Made by a program: the position numbers and the translations under genes. The notes under the pieces were generated by a model. It did no database searches and was not told the DNA's origin. It saw nothing but the letters and a program-made list of their open reading frames with translations. Positions 18,210-26,417 of a stretch of DNA of 64,000 nt are shown piece by piece. Where the stretch lies: NCBI GenBank assembly GCA_032160545.1, contig JAVHVN010000001.1, positions 1 through 64,000 of the forward strand, given 5' to 3'. The stretch is from DATGFB01 sp032160545 (lineage in GTDB: Bacteria; Actinomycetota; Actinomycetes; Mycobacteriales; Jatrophihabitantaceae). Every line of letters begins with the position of its first letter. The stretch's first letter is position 1.

Positions 18210-19382
18210 TCAGGCGCCGTCGGCCGCCGCGTTGGCGCCCCGGTCGAGGTCGAGGTCGGCATCGAGAACGGGGTCCATTGCGTCGCCCGGCTCGGCCGAG
18301 GGTCGGGTCGGCCAGGGCAGCACCCGGCCATCGACGAACTCGGGCGCCGTCGTCTGGCGCGGCACCGCATCGGTGAGCATGTCGATCGGCTTGAGCACCG
18401 CGTGTGGGTCGACCACGCCGAGTTCGTGCATCTGCCGAGCCTTGGCAAAGACCATCCGCTCCATCGAGCCGACGGCCTCGTTGTAGGCGCCGACGGCGCC
18501 GCCGAGGCTGCGGCCGAGCTTGTCGAAGTGACCGCCCAGCGTGGCCAGCCGGCGGTAGAGGTCCTTGCCAAGCTCGTGGACCTGGCGCGCGTTGGCCGCG
18601 AGCGACTCCTGCCGCCAGCTGTAGGCCACGGTGCGCAGCAGGGCGACCAGGGTGGACGGCGTCGCCAGCACCACGTTGTGGGTGAAGGCGTGTTCGAGCA
18701 GTTCGGGATCCTCACGCAGCGCCGCGTCCAGGATCGCATCGGCAGGAACGAAACAGACGACGAACTCAGGAGTCGGCGAGAAGCGCTCCCAGTACGCCTT
18801 GCCGGCGAGCGCGTCGATGTGTGCGCGCACGTGTCTCGCGTGGGCCCGCATCCGAGCGTCACAGGTCGGCTCGTCGGGTGCCTCGAGCGCCTCGAGGTAC
18901 GCACTCAACGCGACCTTCGCGTCGACGACGACCTGCTTGCCCCCGGTCAGGCGGACGACCAGGTCGGGACGCACCGAACCGTTCTCGCCGGTGACGGTCT
19001 GCTGGGTGACGTAGTCGACGTGCTCGGTCATCCCGGCTGCCTCGACGACGCGCTCGAGCTGCATCTCGCCCCACCGTCCGCGCACGTGCGGGGCGCGCAG
19101 CGCCGTGACGAGCTGGGTGGTCTGGGTGCGCAGGAGTTCGGAGGTGCTCGCCATGGCGTGCACCTGCTCACGCAGGGCGCCGTCGCTCGATGCGCGCCCC
19201 TTCTCGACCTCGGCGAGCTGCCGCTCGACCCGGGTGAGCGAGTCGCGCAGCGGGCCGACGAGCGCGGTGAGGCTGCCGTTGCGGGCGAGCAGCTCCTCGC
19301 GGCGGCGTCCGGCGACGAACGCGCCGACGGCGAAGCCGGCAGCGAGCCCGAGCAGGAGCAGCAGGACATCGGTAGCGGTCAT
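18210..19382 (-). CDS. rmuC: DNA recombination protein RmuC
   Basis: The 390-residue protein has an N-terminal membrane anchor (residues 5-24), a coiled coil to about residue 100, then the RmuC nuclease-like core with RGRWGEMQLERVVEAAGM, RPDLVVRL and VVDAKVALSAY. RmuC-type proteins limit inversions and act on DNA structures at stalled forks. The conserved D and DAK of the PD-(D/E)xK fold are present. It is divergent from ychF with a 71-nt gap. Length is slightly below the enterobacterial protein because the N-terminal coil is shorter. Confidence 0.92.
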   Translation of the reverse strand: MTATDVLLLLLGLAAGFAVGAFVAGRRREELLARNGSLTALVGPLRDSLTRVERQLAEVEKGRASSDGALREQVHAMASTSELLRTQTTQLVTALRAPHVRGRWGEMQLERVVEAAGMTEHVDYVTQQTVTGENGSVRPDLVVRLTGGKQVVVDAKVALSAYLEALEAPDEPTCDARMRAHARHVRAHIDALAGKAYWERFSPTPEFVVCFVPADAILDAALREDPELLEHAFTHNVVLATPSTLVALLRTVAYSWRQESLAANARQVHELGKDLYRRLATLGGHFDKLGRSLGGAVGAYNEAVGSMERMVFAKARQMHELGVVDPHAVLKPIDMLTDAVPRQTTAPEFVDGRVLPWPTRPSAEPGDAMDPVLDADLDLDRGANAAADGA

Positions 19383-19453
19383 AGGCCGACGGTCGCATCC
19401 GGGTCGGACAGTTTGGCGAAGGCGCCCTCCCGACGCGCCTAGACTGGTTCGTC

Positions 19454-20527
19454 GTGAGTCTCACGATCGGCATCGTCGGGTTGCCCAACGTCGGCAAGTC
19501 GACCCTCTTCAACGCCCTGACGAAGAACGACGTCATCGCGGCGAACTACCCGTTCGCCACGATCGACCCGAACGTCGGTGTGGTTGGTGTGCCAGATCCG
19601 CGGCTCGACGCCCTGGCGAAGATCTTCGGGTCCGCGAAGATCGTTCCCGCCACGGTGTCCTTCGTCGATATCGCCGGCATCGTCCGCGGAGCAAGTGAGG
19701 GCGCCGGCCTGGGCAACAAGTTCCTCGCCAACATCCGCGAGGCCGATGCGATCTGCCAGGTCATCCGTGCGTTCAGCGACCCAGACGTCGTCCACGTCGA
19801 CGGCAAGGTCAGCCCCAAGGACGACATCGAGACCATCAACACCGAGCTGCTACTCGCCGACCTGCAGACCATCGAGAAGGCGCTTCCCCGGCTGCAGAAG
19901 GAGGCCCGGCTGCAGAAGGACAAGGTCGCCGTGGTTGCCGCGGTCGAGCAGGCTCAGGCCGTCCTCGAGGAGGGCCGGACGATCTTCGGCGCGGCCATCG
20001 ACCGTGAGCTGCTGCGCGAACTGCACCTGATGACGGCCAAGCCGTTCCTGTACGTGTTCAACGTCGACCCGGACGAGGTCGGCAACGATGCGTTCAAGCA
20101 GGAGCTGCGTGAGCTCGTCGCTCCTGCCGAGGCGATCTTCCTCGACGCGAAGACGGAGGCCGAGTTGATCGAACTGCCCGACGACGAGGCACTCGAGCTG
20201 CTGCAGTCGATGGGGCAGCAGGAGTCCGGCATCGACGTGCTCGCAAGGGTCGGGTTCCAGACCCTCGGCCTGCAGACGTACCTCACGGCCGGGCCGAAGG
20301 AGGCGCGGGCGTGGACGATCCCGGTCGGCGCGACCGCGCCGCAGGCCGCGGGCGTGATCCACACCGACTTCGAGCGCGGCTTCATCAAGGCCGAGGTGGT
20401 CAGCTACGACGACCTCGTCGACGCCGGTTCGATGGCTGAGGCGAAAGCCCGCGGCAAGGTGCGGATCGAGGGCAAGGACTACGTGATGGCCGACGGCGAC
20501 GTCGTCGAGTTCCGCTTCAACGTGTAG
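19454..20527 (+). CDS. ychF: Redox-regulated ATPase YchF/OLA1
   Basis: This 357-residue P-loop protein has G1 GLPNVGKSTLFNAL, FVDIAGIVRGASEGAGLGNKFL as the G3 region, and VFNVDPDEVG in place of the canonical NKxD. That replacement is the known reason this GTPase family prefers ATP. A helical insert and a C-terminal TGS domain end in YVMADGDVVEFRFNV. YchF binds ribosomes and responds to oxidative stress. The GTG start at 19454 lies 8 nt after a TAGACT box, close to leaderless spacing. The order ispH, DUF6542, ychF is conserved in mycobacteria. Confidence 0.96.
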   Translation: MSLTIGIVGLPNVGKSTLFNALTKNDVIAANYPFATIDPNVGVVGVPDPRLDALAKIFGSAKIVPATVSFVDIAGIVRGASEGAGLGNKFLANIREADAICQVIRAFSDPDVVHVDGKVSPKDDIETINTELLLADLQTIEKALPRLQKEARLQKDKVAVVAAVEQAQAVLEEGRTIFGAAIDRELLRELHLMTAKPFLYVFNVDPDEVGNDAFKQELRELVAPAEAIFLDAKTEAELIELPDDEALELLQSMGQQESGIDVLARVGFQTLGLQTYLTAGPKEARAWTIPVGATAPQAAGVIHTDFERGFIKAEVVSYDDLVDAGSMAEAKARGKVRIEGKDYVMADGDVVEFRFNV

Positions 20528-20670
20528 GGGTCGTGCGCCTCGGGGCCCGGGCGACCAGAACCCCTATTTCGGAAGGGGAAAGTGAGTTGGGTGGCGAATT
20601 CGGTCATGTTCCGTATCGCTGGAGCGCCGGTGCGGACGTCTCCGTTTGACGCCGTTGAAGGGAGTCGTCT

Positions 20671-22356
20671 CTAGGGCCCGGGCGTTGGTGCGCGGATCTG
20701 GTCTTCGAGAGGCACCTCGATCAGCAGGGTGGTGCCGTTGCCGACGGGGCTGGTGATCTGCAGCGTGCCGCCGAGCGCTTCGATCCGGTCGCGCAGCCCG
20801 ACCAGTCCGGACCCGTGGCTCAGGTCGGCCCCGCCGATGCCGTCGTCGCGGATCGTCAGCCGCACCCCGTTGTCGGTGGCGAGCTCGACGTGCACGACGG
20901 ACGCGTGCGCGTGCTTGGCCGCGTTGGTCAACGCTTCGGACACCACGTAGTAGGCCGCGACCTCGACGGGCTCCGGCAGCCGCCGCTCGGCGTGCAGGTC
21001 CAGCTCGACCGGCACCGCCGAACGGCGGCGCAGCGCGTTGAGCGCCGGCGTCAGGCCGCCCTGGGAAAGGATCGCGGGGTGGATGCCGCGGGAGATCTCT
21101 CGCAGCTCGTCGAACACGATGTCCAACCCCTCGGCGACATGCGCCAACGCGCCCCCTAGCTGGCCGAGCTGAGGCGGCACCTCCGCCCGCGCCGTGCGTA
21201 GCTCCAACCCGAGCGAAACCAGCCGCTGCTGGATGCCGTCGTGCAGGTCGCGTTCGATCCGCCGGCGCGTCTCGTCGGCGGAGGCGGCGATCCGCGCGCG
21301 CGAGGCCATCAGCTCCGCGCGGCTCTGCGCGTTCGCGATCGCCGTGGCCACCAATGCGGTGAAGCCGGCGAGGCGCTCCTCTGTGTCCGCCGGCAGCGGC
21401 TGTCCCAGGGCTGAGAAGGCTGTCGCCACCCCCCAGAGGCGGCCCTCGACGACGACCGGAGTCCCGACCGCCGGGCCGAACCCGTGCTCGCGTAGGGCGA
21501 CACCGAGCGGCCCCGAGGCATCGGCGTAGCTGTCGATCCGCGCCGGCCGGCCGGTTTCGAAGACGAGCGTGGCGACGTTCTTTCCGTCAAGGGGCCACCG
21601 ACTGCCGACGGGCAAGCGGTCGCCGACCCGGCTCGAGGTCGCGACGGCGATCATCGTGCCGTCGGATTCGTAGCGACTCATGGCCGCGCATTCGGCCGAA
21701 AGCAGCCGGGTGACCTCCTCGACGACGGCTGCGAACACCTCCTCCGGCGGCGCCCCGCGCGCCACCAGCGTCGCGACCCGGCGCAGCGAGGCCTGCTCCT
21801 CCGCCAGCCGGGCGAGACCGGTTCGGCTGTCCGCATTCGCGATCGCGGTCGCCACCAGCTCGGTGAAGTTGGCCAGGCGCGCGTCAGTGTCCGCCGGCAG
21901 CGACTGGCCTTCGCGTGAGTAGGCGGCCATCACTCCCCACAGGCGCCCCTCGACGATGACCGGCGTCCCGACGGCTGAGCCGACACCGTTCTCGCGGGCT
22001 GCGACGCCGACCGACCCGGAAGCACCCGCGTAGCTGTCGATCCGAGCCGGGCGGCGGGTCTCGAAAACGAGCGTGCTGACGTTGTTACCCCCAAGGATCA
22101 TCCGGCTGCCGACCGAGGGGCCGAGGTCGCGGGCCCCGCTCCAGGCGACGATGGTGAGCGCCCCGTCCGGCTCGTAGCGGCCCAGGCTCGCGTATTTGAC
22201 GGCAAGCAGCCCACCGGCCTCCTGGGCGACAGCTGCGAACACCTCTTCAGGTGGCACGCCGCGCGCTACCAGCGTCGCGACCCGTCGCAACGCCGCCTGC
22301 TCGTCGGCGAGCACACGCGACTTCTCACGGTTCACCGGCGCTCGCCATCCCCTCAC
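20671..22356 (-). CDS. Tandem-GAF sensor histidine kinase (NarL-type)
   Basis: The protein of up to 561 residues has two GAF domains (about 20-175 and 185-345) that are visibly duplicated: both contain RRVATLVARG.PPEEVFAAV, a TLVFET.RPARIDSYA segment and VEGRLWGV. Then comes a HisKA_3 dimerisation helix with the phosphoacceptor His372 in RIERDLHDGIQQ, and a HATPase_c domain with SEALTNAAKHAHAS and GSGLVGLRDRIEALGG. There are no membrane segments, so it senses a cytosolic or gaseous ligand. No response regulator gene adjoins it. The GTG at 22356 is the longest start; the GTG at 22335 is an alternative. Confidence 0.9.
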   Translation of the reverse strand: MRGWRAPVNREKSRVLADEQAALRRVATLVARGVPPEEVFAAVAQEAGGLLAVKYASLGRYEPDGALTIVAWSGARDLGPSVGSRMILGGNNVSTLVFETRRPARIDSYAGASGSVGVAARENGVGSAVGTPVIVEGRLWGVMAAYSREGQSLPADTDARLANFTELVATAIANADSRTGLARLAEEQASLRRVATLVARGAPPEEVFAAVVEEVTRLLSAECAAMSRYESDGTMIAVATSSRVGDRLPVGSRWPLDGKNVATLVFETGRPARIDSYADASGPLGVALREHGFGPAVGTPVVVEGRLWGVATAFSALGQPLPADTEERLAGFTALVATAIANAQSRAELMASRARIAASADETRRRIERDLHDGIQQRLVSLGLELRTARAEVPPQLGQLGGALAHVAEGLDIVFDELREISRGIHPAILSQGGLTPALNALRRRSAVPVELDLHAERRLPEPVEVAAYYVVSEALTNAAKHAHASVVHVELATDNGVRLTIRDDGIGGADLSHGSGLVGLRDRIEALGGTLQITSPVGNGTTLLIEVPLEDQIRAPTPGP

Positions 22357-22493
22357 GATCGCGGCGGCCCCGGCGCACTTGCGACGGCAGTGTGTCGCCG
22401 GGACGGTGCGCGAGCTTCCGCTCCATCCTCCGGCAAGCTTTGCTCGCGGGCCAGCCGGACAGCTCGGTCACGGCCTGCAGCTGCGTCGGCTCG

Positions 22494-22757
22494 CTAGGCG
22501 GCGCGGTTGCTCCCCGCGTCGCGAGCTCGGTCCACGGCCTCGACGACGGCCAACATCTCGTCGGTGACTCCGCCGGCCGCCAGCCACCGCACGACGCCGT
22601 CGCGCGGGTAGCGCGGTGCGCCGCCACCGACACCGAAGGACATCGGTCCCAGCCCGAGGCGCTGCCACACCCACACGAAGCGGTCGGGGACGTCCAGCAA
22701 GCGGGCGACGTCCCGCGAATCGAGAAGGTCGGCGTCCGTCTGGCCGGCGGTCGTCAT
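22494..22757 (-). CDS. Small helix-turn-helix DNA-binding protein
   Basis: The predicted 87-residue protein begins MTTAGQTDADLLDSRDVARLLDVP and fits a MerR/excisionase-like winged-helix reader: LDSRDVARLLDV is the recognition helix-turn-helix, followed by FVWVWQRLGLGP and APRYPRDGVVRWLAAGG. The ATG at 22757 is chosen because GGAGGAG lies just upstream; the longer frame is not protein-like. It is on the same strand as the GAF kinase, 137 nt before it, and divergent from the SpoIIE-type phosphatase, so it may regulate either. Target is unknown. Confidence 0.7.
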   Translation of the reverse strand: MTTAGQTDADLLDSRDVARLLDVPDRFVWVWQRLGLGPMSFGVGGGAPRYPRDGVVRWLAAGGVTDEMLAVVEAVDRARDAGSNRAA

Positions 22758-22852
22758 GCGGGCTCCTCCGAATCTTGCTTGTGCCCTCCATGTTGATCTT
22801 CTCCCGGTGCCGGGCGACAGGGTCATAGGTCCTGAGCGCCGATTCCGGCGGT

Positions 22853-22858
22853 TAGGGT
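22853..22858 (+). promoter_or_regulatory. -10 element for leaderless phosphatase mRNA
   Basis: TAGGGT is followed by 6 nt and the ATG at 22865. There is no Shine-Dalgarno site in between. Confidence 0.55.
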
Positions 22859-22864
22859 TCACGA

Positions 22865-24118
22865 ATGCACGGGGAGCAGCCACTGTCGGCCTTCGAGCGA
22901 GCGATCGACGCGGTCCTCGTCGAAGCGCACTTCGTTCCCCAGTACGGGATCCCGCCGATCGTCTCCAGGCACGCTGCCCAGTTCGGCGCCGACGACGCCG
23001 TCCTGTTCCTGGCCGACCTCCAGCAGGTCATGCTGGTTCCCTTCGTGGACGGGTTGGCGGGACCCGAGGGCGGTGACACAGAGCCGCTCGCCGTCGACGG
23101 CACGCTGGCCGGCCGCTGCTTCCAGCACGTCGAGATCCTCACCCATAACCTGTCCGAGGACCGCGTGCGGGTGTGGTTGCCCTTGCTCGACGGAACGGAC
23201 CGCCTCGGCGTCCTGTCGGTGTCGATCGACGCGGCGCGGGCGTCCGAGCTGGCGGGGGGCCTGTTCGGCCTGCGGCTGCGTCGATTTGCGAGCCTCGTCG
23301 CCGAACTGCTCGTGACCAAGGCCTCCTACGGCGATCGCATCGTGCGGCTGCGCCGCCGGGACGGCATGACGCTGGCCGCCGAGCTGCAGTGGTCGCTCCT
23401 GCCGCCGCTGACCTTCACCTGCGAGGCCGCCACCGTCTCCGGCGCCCTCGAGCCTGCGTACGAGGTGGCCGGCGACACGCTCGACTACGCGGTTGACGCC
23501 GGCGTGACCCGCGCCGCGGTCTTCGACGGCATGGGGCACGGGCTGGGCAGCAGCCTGCTGGCCGCGGTCGCGGTCGCCGCCTATCGCAATCTCCGGCGCG
23601 CAGGCGCCGAGCTCGTGCCGACGGTCACGGGCATCCACGACGCGATGATCGAGGCCTTCGACGGGCGCCAGTTCACGACCGCGCTCGTCGCCGAACTCGA
23701 CACCGACACCGGCCTGCTCAGCTGGGTGAGCGCGGGCCACCCGCCGCCGCTACTGCTGCGCGAGGGACGGTTCGTCCACGAACTGGTGGCGCCGCCCTGG
23801 CCGCCGCTCGGCCTCGCCCTGCCCAGTGACGTCCCGCGCCGTGAGGTGTCGGTGGGGCGTGAGCAACTCGAACCGGGTGATCGCGTGCTGCTCTACACCG
23901 ACGGCGTGCTCGAGGCCCGTGCGCCCGACGGGGAGTTCTTCGGCGAGCAGCGGCTGATCGATTTGATGACGAGCAACTTCTCGGCGGGGCTGCCGGTTCC
24001 CGAGACGCTGCGCAGGGTCATCCGGGCGCTGCTCGCGCACCAGGCCGGCAAGCTCACCGACGACGCGACGATGTTGTTGCTCGAGTGGCGCACCGACAGC
24101 AGCGCGTTCCAGTTCTAG
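22865..24118 (+). CDS. SpoIIE/PP2C-type serine phosphatase with GAF-like domain
   Basis: The 417-residue cytosolic protein has a GAF-like sensory region (about 15-150) and a C-terminal PP2C/SpoIIE phosphatase (about 170-410). Metal-binding aspartates are visible in AGDTLDYAV, VFDGMGHGLGSSL (Asp221), YTDGVLEAR and DDATMLL; AGHPPPLLL is the family loop. Such enzymes dephosphorylate anti-anti-sigma factors and so release stress sigma factors. No STAS or anti-sigma gene is adjacent, so the partner lies elsewhere. The gene is downstream of a leaderless promoter and faces the DUF3618 operon. Confidence 0.92.
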   Translation: MHGEQPLSAFERAIDAVLVEAHFVPQYGIPPIVSRHAAQFGADDAVLFLADLQQVMLVPFVDGLAGPEGGDTEPLAVDGTLAGRCFQHVEILTHNLSEDRVRVWLPLLDGTDRLGVLSVSIDAARASELAGGLFGLRLRRFASLVAELLVTKASYGDRIVRLRRRDGMTLAAELQWSLLPPLTFTCEAATVSGALEPAYEVAGDTLDYAVDAGVTRAAVFDGMGHGLGSSLLAAVAVAAYRNLRRAGAELVPTVTGIHDAMIEAFDGRQFTTALVAELDTDTGLLSWVSAGHPPPLLLREGRFVHELVAPPWPPLGLALPSDVPRREVSVGREQLEPGDRVLLYTDGVLEARAPDGEFFGEQRLIDLMTSNFSAGLPVPETLRRVIRALLAHQAGKLTDDATMLLLEWRTDSSAFQF

Positions 24119-24142
24119 CGCGGTCGGTACACCCGTACGACC

Positions 24143-24745
24143 TCAGCCCGTGATCGGAGCCTTGACATCCTCGACCGAGGATCGCGCCTGTGCGACGGTC
24201 TCGTGTGCAGCGTCAGTAGCAGTCGAGCGAACCTGGTCGAACGCCTGCTGCGCCGGCTCTTGCAGGTTGCCCGCGATCTCCTGAGCGGTGTCCTTGAGCG
24301 GCTCGGCGAGGTCCTTCGCCCTGTCCTCGGCCTGCTGCGCGACCTGCCGCTCGGCCTGCGACGCGGGCAGCAGGGACGAGATCAGCCAGCCGACGCCGAA
24401 TGCGATGACGCCCGCGGCCACCGGGTTGCCCTGCGTCTGGCGGCGTGCCTGCTGCGGCGCGTTCGTCACGACCTCACCTGCCGAACTCGCGACGTCGCCC
24501 ACCGATGATGCGATCGAACCCACCGCGCCGCCGGCCTCGCCGGCGGCGCCGCTGACGCTCTGTGCTGCGTTGTCGCTGACGCCCATCACCTTCTCCTTCG
24601 CAAAGCGTGCCCCGCCCTTGACGCGGTCGACCCGGCGGCCGACGACCTTGCCCGGCGACACCTTGTCGCTGAGCCGGTCGACGTCCGCGCTCAACGACTC
24701 GCGGGTGCGCTCGATCTTCGCCTGGATCTCCTGGGGAGTGCTCAT
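24143..24745 (-). CDS. DUF3618 domain protein with membrane anchor
   Basis: The first 60 residues match DUF3618: TPQEIQAKIERTRESLSADVDRLSDKVSPGKVVGRRVDR. A Ala/Gly-rich middle, one hydrophobic span (about residues 112-128, VAAGVIAFGVGWLISSLLP), and a coiled, LEA-like tail full of Gln, Ala and Asp complete the 200 residues. Such proteins are common in actinobacterial stress operons with phage-holin-3_6 proteins. The role is unknown; a membrane or envelope-associated stress function is inferred. It is the third gene of an operon, 9 nt after the holin-like gene. Confidence 0.87.
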   Translation of the reverse strand: MSTPQEIQAKIERTRESLSADVDRLSDKVSPGKVVGRRVDRVKGGARFAKEKVMGVSDNAAQSVSGAAGEAGGAVGSIASSVGDVASSAGEVVTNAPQQARRQTQGNPVAAGVIAFGVGWLISSLLPASQAERQVAQQAEDRAKDLAEPLKDTAQEIAGNLQEPAQQAFDQVRSTATDAAHETVAQARSSVEDVKAPITG

Positions 24746-24754
24746 GTCGTTCTC

Positions 24755-25189
24755 CTACCGGTTCGTGAAGGCTTCGGGAATCTGCTGCACGGTCTCTACG
24801 GTGCGCTCAGGTTTGGGATGAACGGAGCGCAGCCTCGAGCGACCGGTCACGCCGAGAACCGTGCCGATCACTGCCCATACGGCCGCGACCAGCAGCCCGG
24901 CCCAGCCGGCGTCCATCACGTTCGAGAGCCCGGCCCACAGGGCGATCGAGAGGAACAGCAGGACCATGTAGCCCGCGAACCCGGCGCCGCCGAGCATGCC
25001 GGCTGCCTTGCGGGTCTTGGTGACCTCGGTCTTCAGCTCGACCTTGGCCAGTTCGAGTTCCTGGCGCATGAGGCTCGACAGGTCACGGCTGACATCGCCG
25101 ATCAGTTGCCCGACCGACGACTGGGAGACGTCCGGGCCGTTGCCGCTGCCCGCCCCGGTGGAGGGAGCGGAGTAGTCCTGAGCGGTCAC
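24755..25189 (-). CDS. Phage holin 3_6 family membrane protein
   Basis: The 144-residue protein has an N-terminal soluble part followed by SVGQLIGDVSRDLSSLMRQELELAKVELK, the signature of the actinobacterial holin-superfamily III protein (PF07332). Two hydrophobic segments follow at about 70-92 and 98-118. In spite of the name, chromosomal members are not lysis proteins of phages; they sit in stress or envelope operons. Start overlaps the stop of the upstream gene (ATGA). The DUF3618 protein lies downstream. Confidence 0.88.
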   Translation of the reverse strand: MTAQDYSAPSTGAGSGNGPDVSQSSVGQLIGDVSRDLSSLMRQELELAKVELKTEVTKTRKAAGMLGGAGFAGYMVLLFLSIALWAGLSNVMDAGWAGLLVAAVWAVIGTVLGVTGRSRLRSVHPKPERTVETVQQIPEAFTNR

Positions 25190-25932
25190 CGGGGGCCTCC
25201 CTGGTACGTCTCCGTGCCGTAGTTCCCGCGGTCGCCGGTCGACCGGTACCCGCTGCCGGCGGACGCCGGCTCGGGGTGGGTCATAACCTCTGTCGGGTAG
25301 CTCTCCGGCGCCGTGGGTGGCGCGAGCAGGTCCCTGGTCGGCGTCGCGGCGCTGGGGGCGGTGGGCGCGATGGGCAGCGCGGTGGACTCGGCGTCGCTGC
25401 CCACTGGCGGCGGCGACGCGTCCGCAGAGCTGTGCGCGGCGACCACGCCGCGGGTCATCCGGCCGGCCACGACTCCCGCGAGCGCCGCGCCGAGCAGGAA
25501 CGTCCCAGGTCGGTTGCGGGCGAAGCCGCGCACCTCGGTGAGCAGGTCACCGGGCTGCCTGCTCTCGAGCCAGTCGGCGACGCTGTGCACCCGTTCGCCT
25601 GCCTGGCTGACCAGCTCGGTCGCAATGCCGCCCTGCTCGTCGCCGTGCGCCATCGACCCGATCTCCTCGCTGAGAGACCGCAGGCCGCTCACCAGCTTCT
25701 GATGCTGGTTGCCGGCCTGTTGCGTCAGCTCGCCACGGACCTCACCGAGGAGATCGCGCGCCTGCCGGGTCGCCTCCTCGGTGACGTCGCGGGCCTTGTC
25801 GGCTGCCGTCTGCGCGACCTCGGTCGCGCCCTGCTTCCCTGCGTCCACGGTGTCGGCCGCACGGTCCTTGATGTCCGGCGAACCTGCGTTGGTCGGCGTC
25901 GACCAGCCGCCGCCGCTCGATGGGTAGGTCAT
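25186..25932 (-). CDS. LEA-like amphipathic repeat protein of stress operon
   Basis: The 248-residue protein lacks a named domain that I can assign. Residues 20-80 contain alanine-rich amphipathic repeats (DIKDRAADTVDAGKQGATEV, AADKARDVTEEATRQA) resembling late-embryogenesis-abundant or YtxH-like coils. One short hydrophobic stretch (about residues 145-160, GTFLLGAALAGVVAG) may anchor it. The tail is proline- and serine-rich. Its ATG follows an AAGGAA site, and it leads the operon with the holin-3_6 and DUF3618 genes. A sigma-B/F-like promoter lies 170 nt upstream. Confidence 0.75.
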   Translation of the reverse strand: MTYPSSGGGWSTPTNAGSPDIKDRAADTVDAGKQGATEVAQTAADKARDVTEEATRQARDLLGEVRGELTQQAGNQHQKLVSGLRSLSEEIGSMAHGDEQGGIATELVSQAGERVHSVADWLESRQPGDLLTEVRGFARNRPGTFLLGAALAGVVAGRMTRGVVAAHSSADASPPPVGSDAESTALPIAPTAPSAATPTRDLLAPPTAPESYPTEVMTHPEPASAGSGYRSTGDRGNYGTETYQGGPR

Positions 25933-26101
25933 GGCATTCCTTCCGGAAGGGTGGTCCGGCCGACGGCGCGCGCCAGCGCGTCCGGGCTCGGTTGTTCGGA
26001 TCCGACCGCTGGACGCTCTGGCCTCGAGCGCACCGGTCGATGAGGGTCCGCCCTCCGACCGGATGCTGGGTGCACGGTCCGAGGTTCGGCTTGCCAGGCC
26101 A

Positions 26102-26127
26102 GTACCCCTGCCCCTGGCGGGGCTAAC
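26102..26127 (-). promoter_or_regulatory. Sigma-B/F-like promoter of the DUF3618 operon
   Basis: On the minus strand GTTA (26127-26124) is followed by 16 nt and GGGTAC (26107-26102). This is one mismatch from the GTTT-N14-17-GGGTAT/C pattern of actinobacterial general-stress sigma factors. The start of transcription would be about 160 nt before the first ATG. Stress-type proteins downstream support it. Confidence 0.5.
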
Positions 26128-26289
26128 AGCATCTCTACGTCATTGCACAGGAAGCGCGGCGAAGTGGCTCGGTCATGGACCGCAGTCGTCGTCTGTCAAC
26201 CGGTTGCTGACGCAGATGCGCCGGACGTCTCGCCTCGCAATGTGGACACGACGGCAAGTCGCCGAGAACAAGTCCGCGGCGCAGCGCAA

Positions 26290-26315
26290 GTTACCCATCC
26301 GGGAGGGTGGGGTAG
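26290..26315 (+). promoter_or_regulatory. Possible sigma-B/F-like promoter of the glycan cluster
   Basis: GTTA at 26290-26293, 16 nt, then GGGTAG at 26310-26315 on the plus strand. The -10 differs in its last base from the consensus, but spacing and the -35 match the promoter on the other strand. A leader of about 95 nt to the GTG at 26418 is implied. Confidence 0.35.
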
Positions 26316-26417
26316 AAGCGGGTCGTCCGCCGTGCGCGGAATGTGCGCTGAAGACGCAGCGCTTCGCAGGCGATTGCGGCTGCCGGCCGACGTCGCGCTC
26401 GACTCGTTGGATCGACT

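Larger units (their letters stand above)
25933..26417. other. 485-bp divergent regulatory region
   Basis: This gap separates the stress operon (minus strand) from the glycan cluster (plus strand). Open frames across it are not protein-like in composition and lack ribosome sites. It holds two divergently oriented candidate promoters of sigma-B/F type, described separately. No tRNA or transposon end was seen. Confidence 0.55.

Noticed and set aside
20548..20600. Rho-independent terminator between ychF and the GAF kinase
   Set aside because: CCCCT...AGGGG is only a 5-bp stem with no T-tract on either strand.
25933..26417. tRNA or mobile-element end in the divergent gap
   Set aside because: No cloverleaf, no terminal inverted repeats and no target duplications were seen.
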